NCBI RefSeq assembly: GCF_009176725.1
Contig: NZ_AP020337.1
Location: 3,100,001-3,164,000 of the forward strand
Direction of reading: 5' to 3'
From: Pseudomonas sp. KUIN-1
Lineage (GTDB): Bacteria > Pseudomonadota > Gammaproteobacteria > Pseudomonadales > Pseudomonadaceae
DNA: 64,000 nucleotides
The position numbers were made by a program, and so were the translations under genes. Positions 19,153 to 26,850 of the stretch are shown piece by piece (positions within the stretch are counted from its first letter, which is position 1; each line of letters starts with the position of its first letter). The notes beneath the pieces were generated by a model. It saw nothing but the letters and a program-made list of their open reading frames with translations, had not been told where the DNA came from and did no database searches.

Positions 19153-19602
19153 GTGAGCAATGCTCGGCGATTGAATGGGGGAATCAATACCTACGGATAT
19201 GTTAGTGCGAATCCTCTGCGTTGGAGCGATCCTCTAGGACTAGCTCCTTGGGATTGGAATGATAGAGGAAATACGGGAGTTTGCAGCTATTATGATCAGA
19301 GGGTATGTGAAACCACTGGCGACCTGCATAGCTATTATAAGCGAGCAGAAGAAATTTGTAACGGCGAAGATCGTGCAATGAATAGTCTTCTTACGCTCGG
19401 CATAGCCAGCGCCTGGACGCGCGGAACGACAGATCTATCGGAATCCGATATCTACAACAAAATCCGTGCTGAACTGATAGCCAATGACAAGAATGCTTCG
19501 TCCATGAATGGACCAGACGGCGTCACCGGTGATATGATTGATGCTTACCATAACGATGTATTTAGCGATGTGGGTATTGGTCCATTATCCAGTGCCACGT
19601 AG
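19153..19602 (+). pseudogene. Orphan Rhs C-terminal tip (toxin domain without its core)
   Basis: Residues 8-30 read LNGGINTYGYVSANPLRWSDPLGL, the end of a canonical Rhs core. The usual DPIG before it is replaced by unrelated sequence, and an in-frame stop follows closely upstream. After DPLGL comes about 119 residues of variable tip with two Cys and a His-Asn pair near the end (AYHNDVF), as expected of a polymorphic toxin domain of unknown class. A GTG at 19153 could start translation, but no secretion core remains. Such displaced tips are left behind when an Rhs gene exchanges its C-terminus, so this is probably a silent remnant. Confidence 0.7.
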
Positions 19603-19618
19603 CGGCCATAATTAGTTG

Positions 19619-19990
19619 ATGACGGTGATAATTGTGCTCGCTCGCATCATTTGCATAGCAATAGCTACTTTAGCGTTCCTAGCCCTGTCGGTTTCTGGCT
19701 ATATCGGCTGGCGTGAGGTAGATGGAACCGCATGGGAATTTTTGGAGTTCTCAGTACTAGGGGCTGGTTTTTTTCCTTGGCTAACGTGGGTGTTGATTTT
19801 CTGTCATGCGCGCAAAGGAAATCTTACCCCGCCGCTTGCTGTGGGGGGGCTAATACTATTAATACATTATGTTCTCTTCGCATTTTTAGCGCACTCGTAT
19901 GAAAAAGTGTATATAGCGCTTCAGGTGGCTGAGGTACTATTTACTGCGACAGTAATATATTTATTAAAATTGCCAGCAAAAAGATTATAA
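19619..19990 (+). CDS. Small membrane protein, candidate Rhs immunity protein
   Basis: The 123-residue protein has four predicted membrane helices (about 3-25, 40-60, 72-93 and 100-117). It has no recognised family. It begins 16 bp after the Rhs tip and has the same low GC, which is the standard position for an immunity protein. Membrane immunity proteins usually counter toxins acting on the membrane or cell wall, but the toxin type here is unknown. The ATG at 19619 is preferred over a TTG one codon earlier. No clear ribosome-binding site is visible. Confidence 0.55.
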   Translation: MTVIIVLARIICIAIATLAFLALSVSGYIGWREVDGTAWEFLEFSVLGAGFFPWLTWVLIFCHARKGNLTPPLAVGGLILLIHYVLFAFLAHSYEKVYIALQVAEVLFTATVIYLLKLPAKRL

Positions 19991-20358
19991 TCTTTAAGGT
20001 ATTAATGGCGACCCCTAACAGGCAATGAGAACTCCAATGGAAATATCTGCGAACTCATTAGTTTTAGCATTGTACTAACATGTTAAAGAAAAATATTGAC
20101 GCAGATCCGTCTAGCAAGTTTGGGTATTCAATGCCGTAACCTTTAGAAATGCTGGGGCTTGATTTGGATAGGCCGGGCAGGGGGCCGATGCGGAATCTCG
20201 TTCAATTTGCCCAAATGGTCACTGCTCTCGGCTCAATCACGATATGGGGTTACCCTGAAGACCGGGTCATAAGGCGGGGCCCACCTGCCATCAATGTATC
20301 GCTCAAGCGGGGCTTTTAGGCCTACAGTCTTGAGTGTCGCTCACTGCAAGGAATACAA
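19991..20358. other. Intergenic region, nothing recognised
   Basis: These 368 bases follow the Rhs immunity candidate. I see no gene, repeat or promoter of note except AAGGA seven bases before the next start. Base composition rises back toward the chromosomal level in the second half, suggesting the edge of the AT-rich insertion lies near 20100-20200. Confidence 0.4.
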
Positions 20359-20823
20359 ATGAACGCGTTGCCTTCAACCTCTCTGCCAAAGCACGTCAGC
20401 CTGCTGGGTTATGGCGGTCTTTTGCCGTTTATTTCCTTGGCGCTGCTGATCCCGTTCTCTAGCGACTATCGGCCGCTGTTTGCGATTGCCCTTGTCAACT
20501 ATGGAGCCGTCATCCTGAGCTTCGTCGGCGCCTTGCACTGGGGCTTCGCCATGACCGCCCAAGACATGAAAGCCGAGCAGCGCAGCGGCCGGTTCATCTG
20601 GAGTGTCATTCCTGCACTTATTGCCTGGATTGCCACGTTACTGCCAATGCCATTGGGTTGCTTGCTGCTGGTCATCGGCTTTGTTGTCCACTTTTGGCAG
20701 GACAGCCAGCTGGTGCGGGTTATAAGCTTGCCTGCCTGGTACCTTCCGATGCGATTACGGCTTACCGTCGTGGCTAGCATCTGCCTGCTGCTTGCCGCGA
20801 TGGTTGAGGCGCTTCATTTATGA
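20359..20823 (+). CDS. DUF3429 domain membrane protein
   Basis: This 154-residue protein has about four or five membrane helices. Its central motif NYGAVILSFVGALHWGFAM is characteristic of DUF3429, a small inner-membrane family of unknown function common in proteobacteria. A clean ribosome-binding site (AAGGA) sits before the ATG. It has no operon neighbours, and its GC-rich codon use marks it as core-genome sequence lying between two degraded segments. Confidence 0.85.
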   Translation: MNALPSTSLPKHVSLLGYGGLLPFISLALLIPFSSDYRPLFAIALVNYGAVILSFVGALHWGFAMTAQDMKAEQRSGRFIWSVIPALIAWIATLLPMPLGCLLLVIGFVVHFWQDSQLVRVISLPAWYLPMRLRLTVVASICLLLAAMVEALHL

Positions 20824-21596
20824 AGCCTCTCACAATCAAATGTTGGCCGTGGAAGATTCGTCGATGCAGCGTTGGTGAAAGAGGCTACGCATAACAACTG
20901 GATTCGGGCACACCAGTTCAATGATGGATTGTCGCCCGCTCAGTACGAGAAAAACCTTAACGTCATGTCCGGGATCAGTTGACCACTACATCTGTTCAAC
21001 GGTGAGCCCCGCTCCTAGGTGTTTGAGTTCGAGCAGGACACCTTTTCAGGGACGGAGTAGGGCGTGTATTGATGGTTGGGGATTCGCCCAGGTGTGACAG
21101 GGATGGCCCTAGAGCGACGGGGATATTGGGATTTCATCTAGATCGAAGCAGTAACGGGGGAATCCATCAGCTCGATGAATTCGCACAGTTGGTCATTGAA
21201 AACTCACTATGAAGCTGATGGGACATCCGCCTAGATTTTACCGCATCGGGTACGAGTGGTCGCGCCGGGTTGTCCATCGGGATGCCTATTCTCAAGCTTT
21301 CTCCTCGCATAATGCATAAAATGCTTCGGTTAATGGCCGAGCCACTGCTGGGTGATCAGCTCTATTCAGGGCGGACTGGGCTACACGGCATTGTTACCTC
21401 GCCGGAGCGTCAATAGTGCGTCTGGTGCTGATGGCATTAGCTTTTGCCTAGTGTTACAGATCGAACGCAAGTGCGGCGGTATGACTTCTGTGGAAAGGTT
21501 ATCGCCATAGTGACGGTTAACGACCCAAGATGCCGGTTACGCTGTAGGCCATGAGCGCTTAAGATACCCCGCCCATCACATCTGAGCCGTCGAACC
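20824..21596. other. Gene-free stretch with a possible transposase remnant
   Basis: This 773-base stretch has no intact gene. The first 160 bases contain an open frame resembling the end of an IS3-type transposase (reported separately). From 21100 to 21590 all frames are broken on both strands, and nothing else was recognised. Confidence 0.45.
20851..20982 (+). pseudogene. Possible C-terminal remnant of an IS3-family transposase
   Basis: In this frame the translation ends with FNDGLSPAQYEKNLNVM followed by a stop after three residues. This is similar to the end of IS3-type OrfB proteins, where a GLSP-x-x-x-E segment closes the integrase domain. Only about 43 codons remain and no inverted repeats or upstream catalytic residues were found. 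The match is short, so this is a tentative call. Confidence 0.3.
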
Positions 21597-22043
21597 ATGT
21601 CAGAACCCCGTATACGACACCTTGCAATTTGTGTTTTTAACCACCGGGGCAAGATTTTAGTCAATCCGTTTCACGACCCGATGAAGCGTCAGTTGCTGTT
21701 CCGCCCGCTAGGCGGTGGTGTTGAGTTCGGTGAGAAGAGCATTGATGCCATTACCAGGGAAATCCGCGAGGAGCTCAACCTGCCGATCGCAAATCCCCGC
21801 CTGTTGGGTACTTTGGAAAGTATATTCACATATTTAGGTGAGCCAGGGCACGAAGTTGTACAGGTTTACGACGCTGAATTTGAAGACTCCACCCTGTATG
21901 AAAAGCCTTGGTTGGAAGGGCGAGAAAGCGATGGCGAAACCTTCCGCGCCGTCTGGCGGGACAGCGCAAGTTTAAACCGTGAAGGCGTACTGGTGCCGGA
22001 GGGGCTATATGAGCTACTGCAGTCTTTGTCGTTGCTGGACTGA
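21597..22043 (+). CDS. Nudix hydrolase
   Basis: The 148-residue protein has a Nudix box starting GGGVEFGEKSIDAITREIREELNL: G-x5-E-x7-RE-x2-EE is intact, while the final Gly is replaced by Asn. Nudix enzymes hydrolyse nucleoside diphosphates linked to another group, and the metal-binding glutamates (REIREE) are present. The substrate cannot be predicted from this. It is a stand-alone gene in the accessory region. No strong ribosome-binding site precedes the ATG. Confidence 0.85.
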   Translation: MSEPRIRHLAICVFNHRGKILVNPFHDPMKRQLLFRPLGGGVEFGEKSIDAITREIREELNLPIANPRLLGTLESIFTYLGEPGHEVVQVYDAEFEDSTLYEKPWLEGRESDGETFRAVWRDSASLNREGVLVPEGLYELLQSLSLLD

Positions 22044-22119
22044 TTGCTTATGATGCAGTGCTGCATTTTGGATTCTCTTTGGGCACCAACGTGTGTGGTG
22101 AAATTCGTCGTACCGATAA

Positions 22120-22254
22120 GCCGGTCGTCAAAAGCTGGCGAGCAGCTATCTCAATAACGTCGTTAGTGGTGAAGGCAAAGAATTGATTGTAAATCCGGCA
22201 GCCGATAAGACGCTAACTATTATCTCGAAATCCGAGACCGCTTATGAAGTTTAA
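22120..22254 (+). pseudogene. 3' remnant of an unidentified gene
   Basis: An open frame of 44 codons without a start ends ELIVNPAADKTLTIISKSETAYEV and looks like genuine protein sequence. A neighbouring frame just upstream (about 22050-22120: FGFSLGTNVCGEIRRTDKPVV) also looks coding, so a frameshift near 22118 may have broken one gene. Its stop codon overlaps the start of the lipoprotein gene at 22244, as in an operon. No family was recognised. Confidence 0.3.
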
Positions 22255-22741
22255 TAGATTCATTTTGATCGGTTTGGGAGCGCTGCTGACTGGCTGCGTC
22301 GGCCATTATCAGCAGCCGGCTGCGAGCGACGCTCATGCCGTTCTCGACGCAAGATGGGGTGAGAATGAATTCATGTCTGGAGGATTTCAATGCTATTGGG
22401 CGTACTACGATGCACACTGTCACGACACACCAGAGACCGGTGTGTTGGGAGCACTAGCAGTAACAGATCCTACTAAAGGCCGATTTAGGGTTGACCATGA
22501 CCGTCGTATCTACCTGAGTGCGCTTAGCTCCGGAATCAGAAAGCGTGAGAATACTGACCAACCAATAATTCATAGAAGCTGTCTCAACATCAGTAGCTTC
22601 GTTCCTCTTGTTGGAGCTAGCTATCAGGTCACCCACTCAGCTCCTTCTTCCGGTTGCTCCTTGGAGGTGATCGATAGGCGGACAGGGAAGACGCCCCCGA
22701 CGCTTATCGTTGAGTCGGTTACAGAGGAATGCGGTTTATAG
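22244..22741 (+). CDS. Hypothetical lipoprotein
   Basis: A signal with a lipobox (LIGLGALLTGC, Cys at residue 18) marks this 165-residue protein as a lipoprotein. The mature region holds six further cysteines (near CYWAYYDAHCHD, SCLN, GCSL and ECGL), so disulphide bonds in the periplasm are likely. No known family was recognised. It overlaps the end of a broken frame upstream and ends four bases from the convergent acetyltransferase gene. Confidence 0.6.
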   Translation: MKFNRFILIGLGALLTGCVGHYQQPAASDAHAVLDARWGENEFMSGGFQCYWAYYDAHCHDTPETGVLGALAVTDPTKGRFRVDHDRRIYLSALSSGIRKRENTDQPIIHRSCLNISSFVPLVGASYQVTHSAPSSGCSLEVIDRRTGKTPPTLIVESVTEECGL

Positions 22742-22744
22742 CCG

Positions 22745-23338
22745 CTACCCAAGCGGCGTTTCAAGTAACGCGATCGCGGCTGGGTCGGTTTTGATAAGGC
22801 TCAACTGGTGCAGGCTAACGTAACCGTCATCTTTGTACTCAACGTCGCGCAGGGTTCCTTCATGAACGAACCCGAGCTTACGGAGAAGATAGAAGCTGGC
22901 GGGGTTCTCGGGTTCGACGTCCGCATGCACTCGATGGATGCCCATGTGCGTAAACGCATGTCGAAGAATGTGGGGCAGGGCTCTGCGCATAATTCCGCGC
23001 TTCCAGTAACCTGGTGAAAGCCAGTATCCCAGCTCGATACTGCGATCATCAGGTCGCCAGTCATTAAATCCGCAAGCACCGACCAGTTGATCATCGCTAT
23101 TCTTTGCGATTCCCCACCAGATTCCTCGACGCTCAGACACGAGCCGCTCGTACCACTGCATTTGCTCCGCAGTTGCGTCAAGGGTCTGATAGAACACTCC
23201 ATAGTGGGCTATCACATCGGGGTGTGACAGACCTGCGAAAACGGAATGGACATCCTCTGGCCTGATTTTGCGCAGTACGTAGTCTCTCAGCTCAAATCTG
23301 GGGACAGTTAAAGCCTTGTGTTTTAAATCGATGCCCAT
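22745..23338 (-). CDS. GNAT family N-acetyltransferase, RimJ/RimL-like
   Basis: This 197-residue protein follows the RimJ/RimL layout: an N-terminal LRKIRPEDVHSVF segment, a central IWWGIAKNSDDQLVGACGF strand pair, and SIELGYWLSPGYWKRGIMRRAL, which contains the acetyl-CoA-binding R/K-x-x-G-type loop. It closes with NPASFYLLRKLGFVHEGTLRD. It should transfer an acetyl group to a protein N-terminus or small amine. It is transcribed alone on the minus strand, convergent with the lipoprotein. Confidence 0.88.
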   Translation of the reverse strand: MGIDLKHKALTVPRFELRDYVLRKIRPEDVHSVFAGLSHPDVIAHYGVFYQTLDATAEQMQWYERLVSERRGIWWGIAKNSDDQLVGACGFNDWRPDDRSIELGYWLSPGYWKRGIMRRALPHILRHAFTHMGIHRVHADVEPENPASFYLLRKLGFVHEGTLRDVEYKDDGYVSLHQLSLIKTDPAAIALLETPLG

Positions 23339-23670
23339 GCCTACCCTCGATATCCTACCGGAGACGTCTTAATCACCGAGCGTACCTTGCGGCTCGATTA
23401 GCTGAAACCCTGCTACCTGCGCGAACTTTCTTCGAGACCTCTGCGAGGATCCGCATCGACTCCATCTGGCTCGCCAGTAAGCCAATGGACATGTGCGCTA
23501 ATAAACCCTGCAGAGGGTCGCATCGCCAATCTTGCTTTAAGTAAGCCCACGAACGGCTTGAAAGCCCTTGAGCTTGGGCCTTGCTAACGCACGCCACTAT
23601 CGCCGCTTCAAATTGCATAGGCATTGTTAACCGTGTGGTAGGGTAGTTCCTTTTTCGCAAAGAGCGGGCG
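23339..23670. other. Stretch between divergent genes with one doubtful small gene
   Basis: These 332 bases separate the acetyltransferase from the nuclease-like gene. The only candidate is an 83-codon frame on the minus strand, reported separately. Nothing else was recognised. Confidence 0.4.
23373..23624 (-). CDS. Possible small hypothetical protein (83 residues)
   Basis: The frame from the ATG at 23624 gives a helical, even-composition protein with Met-rich middle (HMSIGLLASQMESMRILAEV) and a basic C-terminus. It reads more like real protein than the other frames of the region and would be divergent from the nuclease-like gene at 23671. There is no recognised family and no clear ribosome-binding site, so this may be chance. 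Confidence 0.25.
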   Translation of the reverse strand: MPMQFEAAIVACVSKAQAQGLSSRSWAYLKQDWRCDPLQGLLAHMSIGLLASQMESMRILAEVSKKVRAGSRVSANRAARYAR

Positions 23671-24420
23671 ATGCAACAACTAAAGACCCTCAAGCATGTC
23701 CATACCTATGATGATGACGAGTCAGTCCATAAGCTTCTGATGGCCTGGATCAAAGCCATCGAGCGGTATACCAACGCGTTTCATGATAATCCGTGGTGGT
23801 ACAACGAGCGTGCCTCCCTGAGTATTTTGGCAGGGGCTGCCTGGACGCTAAAGGACTGGTTCGCGCTTGAGGAGTTCAGCACCATCAAGCGCATGCGGAC
23901 GCTCTCACCGGGCGTGGATGAGGGACACCTTCGCAATGGCCGTTGTGACCTTTTCATCCGCAACCCAGAAGAAAGCATCGCCATCGAGGCCAAGCAAGCC
24001 GTTCAGCGCATAGGAGTTAGGGCGGATGGCGTAACCGATATGAACAGGGCACTGAAAGCGGCATGGCATGACACGGGTGATCTTGGTCATTGGGAAGCTA
24101 ATCGCCGCTTCGCGGTGACTTTCGTTGTTCCCACCATCCCCTTGAGCGAGGTTCAGATCGGAACGAGCAAGCGCGTTCAGATATGTCCTGACAAGGTCAA
24201 AGCCTCGGTAAATCGTTGGCTCACAGATGAACCCTATTTCCTTGATGGGTCATCTAAGCCAACTCAGTTCGCCTACATCTTCCCAAAAGTGGGAAACGCC
24301 GACTACGTCGATGAGCACCGGTATTTTCCTGGCATTGTAGTGATTTTCGATGAGCGCCTCAGGGCGAATCAACTTCGCAAGCCAGCTCAAGCTGCCGATG
24401 TAAAGGTCGCGCTGGCATGA
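23671..24420 (+). CDS. Hypothetical protein with PD-(D/E)XK nuclease-like motif
   Basis: This 249-residue protein contains GRCDLFIRNPEESIAIEAKQAV. An Asp (93) in a beta strand is followed after 12 residues by Glu106-x-Lys108 in the next strand, the D...ExK pattern of PD-(D/E)XK nucleases. An upstream Glu (46, in YNERASL) could be the helix glutamate. It has no recognised DNA-binding or motor domain. It lies alone in the accessory region, with a strong hairpin just after its stop. A restriction- or defence-related nuclease is possible, and a catalytically altered homologue cannot be excluded. Confidence 0.55.
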   Translation: MQQLKTLKHVHTYDDDESVHKLLMAWIKAIERYTNAFHDNPWWYNERASLSILAGAAWTLKDWFALEEFSTIKRMRTLSPGVDEGHLRNGRCDLFIRNPEESIAIEAKQAVQRIGVRADGVTDMNRALKAAWHDTGDLGHWEANRRFAVTFVVPTIPLSEVQIGTSKRVQICPDKVKASVNRWLTDEPYFLDGSSKPTQFAYIFPKVGNADYVDEHRYFPGIVVIFDERLRANQLRKPAQAADVKVALA

Positions 24421-24618
24421 AGCAGGCGCGAGGGCTCGCGCCATGCAACTATAGACTGTCTAGATACCGCGATATGGCCGACCTCGCTGATATTCGGCGA
24501 GGTCGATGTTGACCAGGTAGTCATACAGTCTCCCAACTCGCGGCTGCCGTCACGTAGGTCGGAGACTGCCGGGGCCCTTATATTAAACGCCATTAGTAGA
24601 AAGTTATGCGCTATTACT
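24421..24618. other. Short intergenic region with two strong hairpins
   Basis: GGCGCGAG/CTCGCGCC with a two-base loop lies at 24425-24442, five bases after the stop codon. CGACCTCGC/GCGAGGTCG with a nine-base loop lies at 24479-24505. Neither is followed by a T tract on the + strand. The first may still act as a transcript end or stabiliser. Confidence 0.5.
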
Positions 24619-25179
24619 TTATTGAAAAGACCTCAGCTTACAAGAATTTACTTGTTTTGGAGCGGTGACTGTAGCCGCGGCTGTACCTTTGCTGTTTTCC
24701 TTGCTTATGAAGCTCTGCGCATTTTCAATGGAATAGAAAAAGCCAAATATCATGACAAAGTAAATACCCATTATAAGCAAGCATGCCTCGACGAAAGCTG
24801 CCTTGCCAGATCTGAGCAAAAAGGTGAATATCATGCGATTCTTCCGTTTGAAATCTTGGCCGGCCAGGCTCGCTATATACGAATCAAGATCAGGAGTTGC
24901 GCCAGCTCTAAATGCTATGAAGAAATTCTTGATATTTGCATGAGCAGCCAAATAGAGGAAGGCAAATATCATGGCGCAAATCAGCCCCATAGGTATACCA
25001 TCTCTATAGTTTTGCTTGGAGATAAGCGCATTGGTTTTTTCTGAGGATATTAGAACCAATACCATCAAGAAAAACTGTATTGACGTATTGCGAAGGAATT
25101 CTAAAAAATCTTTTCGCCCTGAATTCAAAATCCACATTAAAAACTCCGGTTCATCAATATTATTCAAAGACGGGAGCAC
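24619..25179 (-). CDS. Hypothetical membrane protein
   Basis: This 186-residue protein from AT-rich DNA has about three membrane helices (around residues 32-50, 65-85 and 122-150). A charged loop in the middle (AGQDFKRKNR) and a soluble C-terminal tail complete it. No family was recognised. The start taken is a GTG at 25179. An internal ATG at residue 15 (MWILNSGRKDF) is an alternative. The base composition differs clearly from the flanking genes, which suggests acquisition from elsewhere. Confidence 0.5.
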   Translation of the reverse strand: MLPSLNNIDEPEFLMWILNSGRKDFLEFLRNTSIQFFLMVLVLISSEKTNALISKQNYRDGIPMGLICAMIFAFLYLAAHANIKNFFIAFRAGATPDLDSYIASLAGQDFKRKNRMIFTFLLRSGKAAFVEACLLIMGIYFVMIFGFFYSIENAQSFISKENSKGTAAATVTAPKQVNSCKLRSFQ

Positions 25180-25549
25180 CAGATCACCGTCTAAATAGTT
25201 TAAACCTTTGGAGGAGGAGTGGGGCTCGATTTAGCGTTGAATGCGCGGATGCATAAAATTCTGTCTTGACGGCGTTGATCTAGCTGCTGAAGCATCTGCA
25301 AAGGACGGCCCGATAGGCCGCCGATCCACACCGGAGTCATCGAAGACCACGCGTGGGTGGAGGCTTGTCCAAAATCAGCATGCAACCAACGCAATGTATG
25401 TCACCCCTCACGGCGTATATAGAACTATAGAGTCACCACTCACTGAATGCGCCCGGCCATGTGGCCCAGTGGATCTCGTCGGCGCGCTCTGCTTCGCGGG
25501 CAGAAATGGGTTCGGCGCGCGGACTGGTCGGCGAGATAGCAGCGGCAAG
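25180..25549. other. Intergenic region, nothing recognised
   Basis: These 370 bases contain only short frames on both strands. A minus-strand frame (25200-25394) has a plausible stretch, QMLQQLDQRRQDRI, but no start context or family. No repeats or terminators were seen. Confidence 0.35.
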
Positions 25550-26443
25550 TCAGCCCGCTGGACGCAGTAAGCTTAGGACTGCCTGCGCGAAATCAGCCGG
25601 CGCCTCTTGAGGTACGTTGTGCCCGATATCGTTAAGAATCACCCGGCGGGCCGGGCCGGTAAATTTGCGCAGAGCCTGTTGCTCATCCTGGGGAGATGCC
25701 ACCCCGTCGCTTGATCCTGTCAGTATGACCGTAGGCACCGTGATACCAGGCTGACGCGCGAGCTGGTTCTGAATGTGTGCGTACTGTGGGTCGCCGTTGA
25801 CCAATCCAAAACGATGGCGGTAGGAGTGCGTCACCACGTCCACAAAGGCTGGGTTATGGAACGATAGGGCTGACGCCGCGAACGTTTGGTCAGTGAAGTC
25901 CCAAGTCGGCGACCACTGTTTCCATAGAAGCTGGCAAAAGGAATCACGATTCACCTCAAGCCCTGCGTAGCCTCGGGCACTGTGCAGATAATACTGATAC
26001 CACAAGCGGTGCTCAGTCTCAGGTGCGACTGGCGTGCCCGCATTGGCAATATCCTGGATGTTGTAACCAGGCTCACAGCTGACCAAGCCTGATACGCGCT
26101 CAGGCCAGAGGGCGGCTACTACGCATGCTGCCCGACCTCCCCAGTCGTACCCAGCTAGCACGGCCTTCTGGAGGTTCAGCGCATCCAGCAGTGCCAGAAG
26201 ATCTGCGCCCAAAGCCGCTTGTTCACCGGAGCGTGGGATGTCCGGCGAGATAAAGCGAGTACCGCCGTATCCACGTAGATAGGGAATGATGCATCTGCAG
26301 CCAGCCGCGGCTAGGGCGTCAGCAACTTCTCCATAGGCATGGACATCGTAAGGAAAGCCATGGAGAAGGACGGCTACCGGGCCATTGGCGGGGCCGATGT
26401 CCAAGTACGTGACATTCAATACGCCGGCTTGAATTTTTTTCAC
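25550..26443 (-). CDS. Alpha/beta hydrolase, epoxide-hydrolase-like
   Basis: This 297-residue enzyme has an oxyanion motif (VLLHGFPYD), a nucleophile elbow with Asp instead of Ser (GYDWGGRAA, as in epoxide hydrolases and haloalkane dehalogenases), a general-base His in NDIGHNVPQE and a late Asp (GSSDGVASP). It most likely hydrolyses an epoxide or similar ester intermediate in the cytoplasm. I chose the GTG at 26443 because homologues I remember start close to VQAGVL. Starts at 26500 and 26491 would add a 16-19 residue tail that does not look conserved. It is monocistronic. Confidence 0.85.
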   Translation of the reverse strand: MKKIQAGVLNVTYLDIGPANGPVAVLLHGFPYDVHAYGEVADALAAAGCRCIIPYLRGYGGTRFISPDIPRSGEQAALGADLLALLDALNLQKAVLAGYDWGGRAACVVAALWPERVSGLVSCEPGYNIQDIANAGTPVAPETEHRLWYQYYLHSARGYAGLEVNRDSFCQLLWKQWSPTWDFTDQTFAASALSFHNPAFVDVVTHSYRHRFGLVNGDPQYAHIQNQLARQPGITVPTVILTGSSDGVASPQDEQQALRKFTGPARRVILNDIGHNVPQEAPADFAQAVLSLLRPAG

Positions 26444-26655
26444 AGGATAGCCCCAGAGGTGATATGCGATTGAAAAATAGCCACACCGCATGACCAGCAC
26501 GTTTTGACCAATTCCCTACATAGACATCGGGTTTGCACAAGCTATCCAGTGCGGATCAAACCACAGAGCTTGTCGAGAACGATACTACCTTGTGGTTTTT
26601 CCACGCCATGATGGCGGCACTGCGCGCCCAACATAAATATTAGAGAAGAGGGGCC
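26444..26655. other. Intergenic region before the GIY-YIG gene unit
   Basis: Besides the alternative upstream starts of the hydrolase, nothing was recognised here. It should contain the divergent promoters of the hydrolase and of the small open frame at 26656. Confidence 0.35.
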
Positions 26656-26841
26656 TTGGCACCCAGTCTTATAGAAGCTAGCATCGAATCGACGCGCCTG
26701 GTCAATGGCCAGTATGCCAATGATTGGGACAAGTTTCTGACTCAATGGCAGGCCGAAATGCAGCGTCTTGATAAGGTCTTGCACGGAATCACAACGCACA
26801 ATCTGAACCTATCAACCTCTCTCAGAGGCGACGAAATGTGA
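26656..26841 (+). CDS. Possible 61-residue protein leading the GIY-YIG gene
   Basis: The frame opens at a TTG with a purine-rich stretch (AGAGAAGAGGGG) close upstream and codes for a polar helical protein (WDKFLTQWQAEMQRLDKVL). Its stop lies six bases before the GTG of the GIY-YIG gene, an arrangement that would allow translational coupling. It could equally be the 3' end of a decayed gene, since no ATG exists. No family was recognised. Confidence 0.35.
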   Translation: MAPSLIEASIESTRLVNGQYANDWDKFLTQWQAEMQRLDKVLHGITTHNLNLSTSLRGDEM

Positions 26842-26850
26842 CGAAATGTG
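26831..26850 (+). repeat. Tandem duplication of a 10-base unit across a stop/start junction
   Basis: ACGAAATGTG occurs twice in direct succession. The first copy holds the ATGTGA that ends the small upstream frame, and the second supplies the GTG start of the GIY-YIG gene. The duplication may have created the present start context, or could permit slippage that changes the junction. Confidence 0.7.

Noticed and set aside
24425..24505. CRISPR-like repeat structure
   Set aside because: The two hairpins have different sequences and there are no repeated units with spacers.
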